From NCBI GenBank assembly GCA_021813585.1, contig JAKAJV010000102.1, forward strand, positions 1 to 64,000: a DNA stretch of 64,000 nt. The letters run 5' to 3'. This document shows, in pieces, positions 1 through 7,460 of this stretch. Numbering within the stretch: position 1 is the stretch's first letter; each line of letters starts with the position of its first letter. Source of the DNA: Bacteroidota bacterium. Its GTDB lineage: Bacteria; Bacteroidota; Ignavibacteria; Ignavibacteriales; Ignavibacteriaceae. A model generated the notes under the pieces. It saw only the letters and a program-made list of their open reading frames with translations. It had not been told where the DNA came from and made no database searches. A program made the translations under genes and the position numbers.

Positions 1-22
1 GGATTCCCACTTTCGTGGGAAT
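1..22. repeat. Short palindromic intergenic repeat at window edge
   Basis: Perfect 8-bp inverted repeat ATTCCCAC (3-10) and GTGGGAAT (15-22) around a TTTC loop. This hairpin looks like the end of a dispersed intergenic palindrome cut by the window edge. No T-tract follows, so I do not call it a terminator. Dispersed status is inference; only this copy is visible. Confidence 0.45.
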
Positions 23-112
23 GACAATGCGGACATCAAAATGTATTCCTGCGTAACATGAGTTAAATAATTTACAAAAGATGCGATTTTAATTTCCCTT
101 GGCTTTTAAAAC

Positions 113-139
113 AAAAAACCCGCTTTTAACGGCGGGTTT
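113..139 (-). terminator. Rho-independent terminator of the hsp20-dnaK-hsp20 operon
   Basis: Read on the minus strand, an AAACCCGC arm pairs with GCGGGTTT (arms at 132-139 and 116-123) around an 8-nt loop and runs straight into a run of T. It lies 20 nt past the stop codon of the small heat-shock gene ending at 160, so it most likely ends that operon. Confidence 0.8.
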
Positions 140-159
140 AAGAAGTGATTGATAATCTA

Positions 160-558
160 TTAGTTAATATTGATAATTCTCGGTTTGAATTTATCGTTCT
201 TCGGCAAATTAACAATCAACTGACCGTTTTCATACTTTGCATCAATCTTATTTACATCAATACTGTCTGCTATTTTGAATTTCCTATAATAGTTCGCCGT
301 TACATTTTCATTCAGAATAACTTTTTTATTTAATGCCGAATCGAAATTTACTTTACCGAAGATGGCGATAGTCTTTTCATCAAGCTTTACATGAACATCA
401 TCTTTATCTACGCCGGGCATATTAGCCACAAGAATATATTCGTTATCGGTTTCATAAATATCTGCCGGAGGCATTACACTTCTTTCCGTTTCTACCAGAC
501 TTTGCCATGAACTTTGTTCTTTTACTTCTGCTGTTGTGTTTTCGTTATATTCTGTCAT
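160..558 (-). CDS. Small heat-shock protein, Hsp20/alpha-crystallin family
   Basis: ATP-independent holdase chaperone of the cytoplasm that binds unfolding proteins and passes them to the DnaK system. The 132-residue protein has a short N-terminal arm (about 1-38) and an alpha-crystallin domain (about 39-122) with a typical start (MPPADIYETDNEYILVANMPGV) and the family's near-C-terminal ENGQLIVNLPK stretch. It ends in an I-x-I motif (INI) used for oligomer contacts. The ATG is preceded by a good Shine-Dalgarno AGGAG. It is the last gene of a three-gene minus-strand cluster, 36 nt after dnaK, and is followed by a strong terminator. It is more distant from the first-gene Hsp20 at 2592-3026 than a recent duplicate would be. 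Confidence 0.93.
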   Translation of the reverse strand: MTEYNENTTAEVKEQSSWQSLVETERSVMPPADIYETDNEYILVANMPGVDKDDVHVKLDEKTIAIFGKVNFDSALNKKVILNENVTANYYRKFKIADSIDVNKIDAKYENGQLIVNLPKNDKFKPRIININ

Positions 559-594
559 TTTATCGCTCCTAATTAATTTAATTCAGAAAAATAA

Positions 595-2529
595 TTATTT
601 CTTGTCGTCGTCAACCACTTCGTACGATGCATCCTGTACATCTTTATCGTCGCCTTTCGGTTTTTCACCTGTTGCCTGCTGCTGGCTGCCCTGCGCGCCC
701 GCACCGCCGCCCGGCTGTTGACCGGCGTTTGCCTGGGAATAAAGCTGGGATGCCAGTTCATTCCATACCTTGCTTAACGATTCGGTGGCTGCTTTAATCT
801 GATCGGTATTATTTGCGGCTATTGCATCTTCTACCTTCTTAATCTCCGACTCAAGCTTTGACTTTGCATCCGGTGAAATTTTATCCTTCAACTCTTCGAT
901 TTGCTTTTTAGTCTGAAAGACCAGGCTGTCTGCCTGATTTTTAACTTCCACGGCTTCCTTCTTTTTCTTATCATCGGCAGCATGTTCTTTAGCATCGCTT
1001 TTCATTTTGTCAATTTCATCCGAAGATAAACCGCTTGACGAAGTAATTCTTATGCTTTGCTCTTTATTTGTAGCTTTATCCTTAGCCGATACGTGCATAA
1101 TTCCGTTAGCATCGATATCGAAAGTAACTTCAATCTGCGGAACTCCTCTCGGTGCAGGCGGAATCCCGTCCAGATGGAATCTGCCTAGAGTCCTGTTATC
1201 CGCCGCCATAGGTCTTTCGCCTTGAAGAATATGAATCTCAACCGATGGTTGGCTATCCGAAGCTGTCGAGAATATTTCGCTCTTCTTGGTGGGGATAGTT
1301 GTATTCGCGTCAATCAATTTGGTCATAACTCCGCCTAGAGTTTCAATGCCCAGGGATAGCGGAGTAACATCAAGCAGCAGCACGTCCTTTACGTCTCCTG
1401 TAAGAACGCCGCCTTGAATGGCAGCACCAACGGCAACTACTTCATCGGGATTAACACCTTTATGAGGCTCCTTGCCGAATAATTTTTTAACAAGTTCCTG
1501 AACCATAGGAATTCTGGTAGAACCTCCGACAAGGATAACTTCATCAATTTGAGAAGGTGAAACCCCTGCATCTCTAATTGCTTGTTCGCATGGTATTTTT
1601 GTCCTTTGTACAAGGTCGTCAATAAGCTGTTCAAACTTAGCTCTGGACAGGCTTATGTTAAGATGTTTCGGTCCGTCCTGAGTAGCTGTAACAAACGGTA
1701 GGTTAACATCGGTAGTTGCAGAAGATGAAAGCTCTATTTTAGCTTTCTCCGCTGCTTCTTTTAACCTCTGCAGCGCCATGGGATCTTTGCGCAGGTCTAT
1801 TCCTTCCTGTCTCTTAAATTCGTCCGCTAAATAATCTATTATTCTCTGGTCAAAGTCATCGCCGCCCAGGTGCGTATCGCCGTTTGTAGATTTAACTTCA
1901 AATACACCTTCGCCCAGCTGCAGAATTGAAATATCGAATGTACCGCCGCCCAAATCGTAAACTGCTACAGTGTGGTCCTTTGTTTTCTTATCCAAGCCGT
2001 AAGCCAAAGCAGCAGCCGTAGGTTCATTAATTATTCTTCTTACTTTTAATCCTGCAATCTCACCGGCATCCTTTGTAGCCTGCCGCTGAGAATCGTTAAA
2101 ATATGCCGGCACCGTAATTACCGCTTCGGATACTTCCTGTCCCAGATATTCTTCCGCTGTCTTCTTCATTTTTTGAAGTATCATTGCGCTTATTTCCGGC
2201 GGTGAGTAAACTCTGTCGCTTATTTTAACACGCGCAGAATTGTTGTCGCCGGAGATTACCTCGTATGGAACTTTAGTTTTCTCATCCTGAACTTCGCCTA
2301 TTAGTCTACCCATAAACCTTTTGATAGAAAAAATCGTGTTCTTAGGATTTGTAATTGCCTGTCGCTTTGCAGGCTGACCAACCAGTCTTTCTCCCGATTT
2401 GGTAAAAGCAACAACAGACGGAGTTGTTCTTCCGCCTTCTGAATTCGGTATAACAACCGGGTCGTTCCCTTCCATTACCGCAACACAGGAATTAGTTGTT
2501 CCTAAGTCTATTCCAATTATTTTTCCCAT
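595..2529 (-). CDS. dnaK: Molecular chaperone DnaK (Hsp70)
   Basis: ATP-driven Hsp70 chaperone that folds and refolds client proteins with DnaJ and GrpE in the cytoplasm. The 644-residue length is usual. The actin-like ATPase domain fills about 1-385, with the phosphate loop [13 protein letters not shown] near the start and [15 protein letters not shown] near 190. The beta-sandwich substrate domain (about 390-505) contains [14 protein letters not shown], and an alpha-helical lid plus a Gly/Gln-rich tail ends in an acidic motif ([12 protein letters not shown]). The start is supported by AAGGAG 9 nt upstream. It sits between two hsp20 genes. Neither grpE nor dnaJ is within the window, so the co-chaperones must be encoded elsewhere. 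Confidence 0.98.
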   Translation of the reverse strand: MGKIIGIDLGTTNSCVAVMEGNDPVVIPNSEGGRTTPSVVAFTKSGERLVGQPAKRQAITNPKNTIFSIKRFMGRLIGEVQDEKTKVPYEVISGDNNSARVKISDRVYSPPEISAMILQKMKKTAEEYLGQEVSEAVITVPAYFNDSQRQATKDAGEIAGLKVRRIINEPTAAALAYGLDKKTKDHTVAVYDLGGGTFDISILQLGEGVFEVKSTNGDTHLGGDDFDQRIIDYLADEFKRQEGIDLRKDPMALQRLKEAAEKAKIELSSSATTDVNLPFVTATQDGPKHLNISLSRAKFEQLIDDLVQRTKIPCEQAIRDAGVSPSQIDEVILVGGSTRIPMVQELVKKLFGKEPHKGVNPDEVVAVGAAIQGGVLTGDVKDVLLLDVTPLSLGIETLGGVMTKLIDANTTIPTKKSEIFSTASDSQPSVEIHILQGERPMAADNRTLGRFHLDGIPPAPRGVPQIEVTFDIDANGIMHVSAKDKATNKEQSIRITSSSGLSSDEIDKMKSDAKEHAADDKKKKEAVEVKNQADSLVFQTKKQIEELKDKISPDAKSKLESEIKKVEDAIAANNTDQIKAATESLSKVWNELASQLYSQANAGQQPGGGAGAQGSQQQATGEKPKGDDKDVQDASYEVVDDDKK

Positions 2530-2556
2530 TATAAATCACTCCTTAATGAAAATTTA

Positions 2557-2575
2557 GGCAGGAATACCTCCTGCC
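2557..2575. other. Stem-loop between hsp20 and dnaK
   Basis: Perfect 7-bp stem GGCAGGA/TCCTGCC with a 5-nt loop in the 62-nt gap between hsp20 and dnaK. On the minus strand it is not followed by an uninterrupted T-run, so it may be a leaky terminator, a processing site or an mRNA stabiliser that sets relative Hsp20 and DnaK levels. Function is inference. Confidence 0.45.
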
Positions 2576-2591
2576 CAATGATAAATATATT

Positions 2592-3026
2592 TTAATTAAT
2601 TTTAATTTCTTTCTTTGTGTCTACCTTTTCGGCAATAGCTATAGAAATTTTAAGAACGCCGTTTTCGAAAGACGCGTCAACCTTATCAGGATTTATTTCC
2701 GCAGGTAAATTAATTTCTTTTGAAAAAGCGCCGAAGGCTCTTTCATTCTTAAAATAATTTACCTTTTCATTTCCCGCATTCAAATTTTTCTTTTCGCCGC
2801 TAATTGTTAATACATTATTCTTTAACGATATCTTCAGATCATCTTTGGAAACTCCCGGAATCTCCAGCTCAACAAACAGATGTTCATCATCTAGATAGAT
2901 GTCTGTCTTAGGCTTGAATGAAAAATCGATATTAAATTTTACATTCGGCAAGTCGTTAACAAAGCTATGTATCTTACTGTTCAATTCCTCAAAATCTTTT
3001 ACAGGTCCAAATTTTACGAATGTCAT
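2592..3026 (-). CDS. Small heat-shock protein, Hsp20/alpha-crystallin family
   Basis: Second small holdase chaperone and first gene of the hsp20-dnaK-hsp20 cluster. The 144-residue protein has an N-terminal arm of about 45 residues, an alpha-crystallin domain (about 46-138; key stretch LFVELEIPGVSKDDLKISL and the ENGVLKISI motif near 130) and a C-terminal IKI, which fits the I-x-I tail motif. The ATG follows GGAG at a normal spacing. A sigma70-like promoter candidate lies about 60 nt upstream. It shares the fold but only moderate sequence with the Hsp20 at 160-558, so the two probably have different clients or oligomer partners. Confidence 0.93.
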   Translation of the reverse strand: MTFVKFGPVKDFEELNSKIHSFVNDLPNVKFNIDFSFKPKTDIYLDDEHLFVELEIPGVSKDDLKISLKNNVLTISGEKKNLNAGNEKVNYFKNERAFGAFSKEINLPAEINPDKVDASFENGVLKISIAIAEKVDTKKEIKIN

Positions 3027-3081
3027 TTTTATCTCCTACATTAAATTTTATTTGTTTTATATCCAACAAGCATTATGCCAG

Positions 3082-3110
3082 AAGATAAGCTCGGTGCTAA
3101 GTTGTTACAA
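3082..3110 (-). promoter_or_regulatory. Candidate heat-shock operon promoter with a half-CIRCE-like sequence
   Basis: On the minus strand TTGTAA (3105-3110) and TATCTT (3082-3087) are 17 nt apart, fitting a sigma70-type promoter upstream of hsp20. The spacer contains TTAGCACCG (3092-3100), close to the left half of the HrcA operator CIRCE (TTAGCACTC). The right half is degenerate, so HrcA control is only a suggestion. Confidence 0.3.
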
Positions 3111-3184
3111 GTAATTGAATTAAGGGAAAGATCAAAAAATTGCCGGCATCCTCAATCTGGCAGGCCATAGGACTTTATGTCGCA

Positions 3185-3212
3185 CAGATTAAATATCATG
3201 ACAATTAATCTG
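3185..3212. promoter_or_regulatory. Inverted repeat upstream of birA
   Basis: Perfect 8-bp arms CAGATTAA (3185-3192) and TTAATCTG (3205-3212) separated by 12 nt, 52 nt before the birA start. The geometry suits a dimeric regulator site, but I recognise no regulator for it, and the BirA here lacks a DNA-binding domain. Confidence 0.3.
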
Positions 3213-3264
3213 ACAGTTTTACGAATTTTAATTATTTTTCGCCCATAAATTTTTGAGGTTATCA

Positions 3265-4038
3265 TTGTTCAGTCTGGAAAATTTTGATATTAAATTAAAC
3301 ACAGAGTACATCGGAAGAAATTTCATCTATAGTGAAGAGATTGACTCTACAAATACTTTCCTGTTAAACAAAGGCAACAAGTTTAATACAGACGGCACCG
3401 TGCTGTTGGCAGAAAAACAAAATAAAGGCAAAGGAAGAAAGGACAGAATTTGGTACAGCGCCAAAGGGCAGAACCTTACATTCTCTATCCTTCTGACAAA
3501 CAAAAAAAGTTTTCAAAAGAATTTTAATCTGATAAATTTTGTGGCGTCGCTGTCGGTTGCAGTCTCCATAGAAAACTTGTACCAGTTAAAAACAGAGCTG
3601 AAGTGGCCTAACGATGTCCTTATCAACGGTAAAAAGGTTGCTGGTATATTACTAGAATCCGTCTCGCAAGGGAATAAAATTGAAAGGCTTGTAGTTGGAA
3701 TAGGCTTAAATGTAAACCAGCAGCTTTTCCAGGGAACCTTTAATATTCCGCCGACTTCATTGAGGCTGGAAACCGGCGAGAATATCGACAGGGAAAGAAT
3801 TCTGGCAGAGGTGCTGAATAATTTTGAAGAAATTTTCGAAAGGATGTCTGCCGATCCCAAAGCACTGCTTGAAGACTGGAAAACAAGGTGTAGGTTGATT
3901 GGTGAGAAAATATCTATCATCGAAGGAGAAAACGTAAAGTACGGAATATTTGATGACCTTGACAGCGACGGATTCCTGCTGCTTAGAACTAAAGGCAAAA
4001 TAGAAAAAATTCATTTCGGCGATGTGAGCGTACGTTAA
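3265..4038 (+). CDS. birA: Biotin--[acetyl-CoA-carboxylase] ligase
   Basis: Activates biotin with ATP to biotinyl-AMP and attaches it to the lysine of biotin carboxyl carrier proteins in the cytoplasm. I chose the TTG at 3265 because GAGG (3255-3258) sits 6 nt before it; the in-frame TTG at 3253 has no ribosome site. From that start the protein has 257 residues. It shows the biotinyl-AMP loop GKGRKDRIW (54-62), KWPND (113-117) and NGKKVAGILLE with the catalytic-site lysine near 124. There is no N-terminal helix-turn-helix, so this is the monofunctional class and not a biotin repressor. The stop overlaps the coaX start by one base (TAATG), implying translational coupling. Confidence 0.93.
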   Translation: MFSLENFDIKLNTEYIGRNFIYSEEIDSTNTFLLNKGNKFNTDGTVLLAEKQNKGKGRKDRIWYSAKGQNLTFSILLTNKKSFQKNFNLINFVASLSVAVSIENLYQLKTELKWPNDVLINGKKVAGILLESVSQGNKIERLVVGIGLNVNQQLFQGTFNIPPTSLRLETGENIDRERILAEVLNNFEEIFERMSADPKALLEDWKTRCRLIGEKISIIEGENVKYGIFDDLDSDGFLLLRTKGKIEKIHFGDVSVR

Positions 4039-4814
4039 TGCTTTTAGCCTGCGATATAGGGAACACAAATATTAAAACCGGAATTTTTGAATCCGGCAGT
4101 CTTAAGGAATTTAAGATTTTCAGTTCTTACCGGCAGTTTATTGAATATAGCGAAACAATTACTCTACCTAAAATTGCCATCTCATCTGTAGTGCCGCAGA
4201 TAACTGATAAATTGATTGAGCATTTATCCAAACTGCCGGCCGCCGAATATTTCGTTATTGATAAATCAGTTAAATTCAATTTGAAAATTAAATACAATTC
4301 TATTGAAACACTGGGAATAGACAGGATATGCGCGGCTGAAGGTGCGTTTTATTTATTCCGCAACTCTGCAGAATTCGACGGTTATAATTCCGAAACTTTA
4401 CTTATTTGCGCCGATTTGGGAACTGCCACTACCATAAATTTTGTCCAATTCCCGGGAGAGTTTACCGGCGGCTTAATAGCTCCCGGGGTTGGTATTATGT
4501 TCAGTTCGCTTAACAAAAATACCGCTCAGTTGCCTGAGACAGACGAAAGTTATTACAAGAACTTTATCGGGCACGATACAAAATCTTCAATTGCCAGCGG
4601 CGTTATTAATTCTACTGCCGGGCTTATCGAAAAGTCAATTAATTATTTACGAGCCAATTCTCAGGTAAAAAAAGTTAAATTGTATATTACCGGCGGGAAT
4701 GCGGAAAAAGTTATTCCTTATATTAATTTCAACTATGAATTTGTAAAAGGGTTGGTACTTACGGGCATTAAATCCATTCACGATGCAAATTCAAGTCCGT
4801 TCCGAAAAATCTGA
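4038..4814 (+). CDS. coaX: Type III pantothenate kinase
   Basis: Phosphorylates pantothenate to 4'-phosphopantothenate, the first step of coenzyme A synthesis. The 258-residue length is typical of CoaX. Family motifs are visible: the N-terminal phosphate loop DIGNTN (D6), the GIDR motif with D95, the catalytic/pantothenate region RICAAEGAF, and the second ATP-site stretch ICADLGTATTINFV (D126). It is the second gene of the birA-coaX pair, coupled by a 1-nt overlap, an arrangement common in Bacteroidota and relatives. It ends convergently to the small gene at 4831-5025. Confidence 0.95.
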   Translation: MLLACDIGNTNIKTGIFESGSLKEFKIFSSYRQFIEYSETITLPKIAISSVVPQITDKLIEHLSKLPAAEYFVIDKSVKFNLKIKYNSIETLGIDRICAAEGAFYLFRNSAEFDGYNSETLLICADLGTATTINFVQFPGEFTGGLIAPGVGIMFSSLNKNTAQLPETDESYYKNFIGHDTKSSIASGVINSTAGLIEKSINYLRANSQVKKVKLYITGGNAEKVIPYINFNYEFVKGLVLTGIKSIHDANSSPFRKI

Positions 4815-4830
4815 AAAAGTTCCCAATGCT

Positions 4831-5025
4831 CTAACCAACCCAATTTACATTTTGCTTTTTCGGATAAGTCTTTGGCGAAAATTTTAAGCAGTTTTTTCCA
4901 TCGACAAATAAAATTTTAACGGAAGGAATTTCATTGCTTTTAAATCCGAATACTTTACATGCATAGGGATTTTCCTTTTCCCAGGTAATTTTAAAAAAGA
5001 TGCACTTGCGGCAGTCGATAGACAT
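4831..5025 (-). CDS. Small conserved CxxC protein of unknown function
   Basis: A 64-residue protein with four cysteines: CRKC at 5-8, then C in PYACKVFGFKS, then C in GKNCLKFSPK. The CxxC-xxFF-x-TW-PxxC-xxFGFKS-PS-GxxCL-F-K layout recalls a widespread family of short bacterial proteins that is sometimes misnamed uracil-DNA glycosylase. The spacing suits a zinc or iron-sulfur site, but no function is established to my knowledge. No strong ribosome site precedes the ATG. Reality is supported by the cysteine pattern and by its position filling the gap after coaX without overlap. No signal peptide or membrane segment is seen. Confidence 0.65.
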   Translation of the reverse strand: MSIDCRKCIFFKITWEKENPYACKVFGFKSNEIPSVKILFVDGKNCLKFSPKTYPKKQNVNWVG

Positions 5026-5181
5026 AAAAATAATGTTTTTATCTATTATCGAAATGATTTAGGAGAAGTTTAGTTTTCCTGACTTGTGCAAATTAGTGCG
5101 GCGCAGATTTTGGGCTGCCAAATTAAGCCAAACTAAAAGGAAATTTCCACTTTTTTTGCCACTTTTTCTTACTTGCTCAAG

Positions 5182-7413
5182 TCAGGGATTCTTCGAATAC
5201 GCATCCCACAACGCAACTGCATAAGCGCCGGCACCAAAGCCGACCATAGGCACCGCGCCATCATAAAAAGATGTTTTCTTATCATATAATTCTGGAATCA
5301 AATTGTAGTTTAGCGCCGCCTGGTCGGTAACCCAGTTGACCAAACGTAGCGCGCCTTTTTGATCGCCGAATCTATGCATTGAAGATGCAACCCGTAAATC
5401 CAAAAGGATCCATTCTGCGGTTTCGTACCAGTCACCTTTGTTGATGCGCGAGAAGCCGTGTATTCCGCCCTGGACTCCTAAAATTTTTTGATACTCGTTA
5501 AGCTGGGAACGGAAAAAGTTTTTGTTCTTGAATAATCCGAAACCAAAAGCTTCAAAAGTTCCGCCGTCAAAATAATCGTAAGCATTAGAGTCTGCAGCCT
5601 CAACATTTCCTTTTATGAATTTATTATTGACAACCAATTCTTTGCGGATTCCGGCGAGTAATCGCATATAAGCTTTATTATATTTTTCAGAATCACCAAT
5701 TTTCAATTTAGATGAAAGCTCAGCAAAATCTCTTAATCCTGCAGCGCACGCAATTGAAGTGTATGCAAATTGTTTCCCGGGAAGATGACGCTCCCACGGA
5801 CCGGAATCAATTCTAATTACATTATTCGTGTCGATACAATGAATAATTGGATCTGCAACTTTTGAAGAAAGCAGTTCATAATTTTTTCGGAAGAACGCAG
5901 TGTCGCCGCTGCGATGTACATAATCGCAGAGTGCAATTAGAGAAAGACCGAAGCCGTCCAGCTCAATGTTCGGACCATCATCGTTATAATCCGATTCCTC
6001 TTTCCCATCGCCAAAATAACGGCAGACAGAAATTTGATACGCTACTCCAACTCCATAATCTTTACCGTCTTTAAAAACAAAATGAACGTAATGACTCGAT
6101 TCAGTATGAAGCATAAATGAAAGGACGCGTCGAGCCTCATCATATAGACCAAGTCTGCTTAATCCTAAAGTTGAGTAACATCCGTCGCGAACCCAGGCAA
6201 TATTCCAACCGCCGGGTGGAAGCGAAGCAAGAATTTGTCCGCTTGCCTTTGGAAAAACTTCCTGCGGAGGAACCTGCGCCATTTTCAATACCGAAATGGA
6301 TTGCTCAAGAAGACTGCGCTGCTTGGATGAAATTCCTTTCGGAAATTTTGCACGCGCAAAAACTTTTTTCATGAATTTAATTTCATCGTTCAATAAATTG
6401 CCGTTGTTTGCAATCAATCTCGATTTAGCTTCCGCAACAATTTGATCATCGGTCTGAAGCGAATCGGTATAGCTTAGCAAATAATATTTCTCCGCCTGAT
6501 CATCCGGTCTTTTAAATTCAACCGAGTCGACCAGTACCTTCGTCTTCTGCAATAAATAATTTAAATAGCACTTATAAACTTTTGATCGCTTACCGCGAAC
6601 ATCGATATAAAAAACTTTATCTTCATTTGTGAATGAAGCAAAGTAATTCACTTCGACGTCAGGATATTTTACTGTGATTACATGCGTGTTGTCTTTATAA
6701 TATGTCCCTAACGGTTTTGAATTTATTGAAAGTGAAACCATCCTTAAAAACGGATGGACATAATTTGCGGAATAATAAGCTTTAAAAATAAACGGACTAA
6801 TATTTTCAATGTGCTTGCGCCGGGCATCGTAAACAGCAGCTATCAATCCATTTGTCGTGACAAGCTGGTAAAAAGATTTCTTTGGCCCGCGAGGAGGATT
6901 AAATTCTTTTTGATAATCTTTCTCATCATAAATTCCAACCGGGCCATAAACTATTCCACCGGGACCGCCCATGTCAAATACCCGGACAGCGATTACATTT
7001 TCCTTCTTTAAAAGTTTAATCGGAATTTTATAAAACCGCATCTTGTCGTAAGCAGTTGCGGCATGCGGCGGAAAAACTCCCATTCCGCCAATGCGAACTC
7101 CGTTTAGATATGATTCATCAGCATCATCAATCTTTCCTAAAATTACATAGGCACTATCACCGGTAAATTTTTTGTTTAAAGTGAAATGAACCCGATACCA
7201 AGCAATCCCATCGTAGCCGTCAAAGCCTTGATTCTCCCAATAATCCGGAACGTCAATCAGCGCCCATTTTTTGTCATCGAATTTTGGATTTAAATATTCA
7301 GGATTGTCTCCCGTTGTAAAATGCCAGCGTTCCGGAAGTAGAATTGTCTGAGCAAAACCAGCAGCGTTAAAAAGAACGAACACACAAACAAGCAGACTCT
7401 TAAAACCTTTCAT
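5182..7413 (-). CDS. Secreted six-hairpin glycosidase with N-terminal jelly-roll domain
   Basis: Probable periplasmic glycoside hydrolase. I chose the ATG at 7413 (743 residues) because AAAGGG lies 6 nt upstream; the ATG at 7428 lacks a ribosome site. A signal peptide (1-21) is followed by a GH2-like sugar-binding jelly roll (about 25-165, with WYRVHF and SYLNGVRIGG), a beta-sandwich linker, and an alpha/alpha-barrel from about 360 with WNIAWVRDGCYST (R409, D410). The WxRDG motif is typical of six-hairpin glycosidases of GH15/GH63 type. I cannot assign a family or substrate. There is no T9SS tail. It is the last gene of the run PorV-GH144-GH3-foldase-this gene, so a role in trimming the same glucan is likely. 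Confidence 0.8.
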   Translation of the reverse strand: MKGFKSLLVCVFVLFNAAGFAQTILLPERWHFTTGDNPEYLNPKFDDKKWALIDVPDYWENQGFDGYDGIAWYRVHFTLNKKFTGDSAYVILGKIDDADESYLNGVRIGGMGVFPPHAATAYDKMRFYKIPIKLLKKENVIAVRVFDMGGPGGIVYGPVGIYDEKDYQKEFNPPRGPKKSFYQLVTTNGLIAAVYDARRKHIENISPFIFKAYYSANYVHPFLRMVSLSINSKPLGTYYKDNTHVITVKYPDVEVNYFASFTNEDKVFYIDVRGKRSKVYKCYLNYLLQKTKVLVDSVEFKRPDDQAEKYYLLSYTDSLQTDDQIVAEAKSRLIANNGNLLNDEIKFMKKVFARAKFPKGISSKQRSLLEQSISVLKMAQVPPQEVFPKASGQILASLPPGGWNIAWVRDGCYSTLGLSRLGLYDEARRVLSFMLHTESSHYVHFVFKDGKDYGVGVAYQISVCRYFGDGKEESDYNDDGPNIELDGFGLSLIALCDYVHRSGDTAFFRKNYELLSSKVADPIIHCIDTNNVIRIDSGPWERHLPGKQFAYTSIACAAGLRDFAELSSKLKIGDSEKYNKAYMRLLAGIRKELVVNNKFIKGNVEAADSNAYDYFDGGTFEAFGFGLFKNKNFFRSQLNEYQKILGVQGGIHGFSRINKGDWYETAEWILLDLRVASSMHRFGDQKGALRLVNWVTDQAALNYNLIPELYDKKTSFYDGAVPMVGFGAGAYAVALWDAYSKNP

Positions 7414-7460
7414 ACAACACCCTTTCATTCAAAGACATAAAGTGTTTATCTAAAAAATTA

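Noticed and set aside
3082-3110. Full CIRCE element for HrcA before hsp20
   Set aside because: Only the left half TTAGCACCG is close to consensus. The expected right half GAGTGCTAA after a 9-nt spacer is not present, so I keep it only as a low-confidence promoter note.
3513-3998. 161-residue minus-strand frame opposite birA
   Set aside because: It is antisense to a well-supported biotin ligase gene, has no ribosome site or recognisable motif, and looks like a shadow frame.
3265-4038. BirA as a biotin repressor acting on the inverted repeat at 3185-3212
   Set aside because: The protein starts directly with the catalytic domain and lacks the N-terminal helix-turn-helix of repressor-type BirA.
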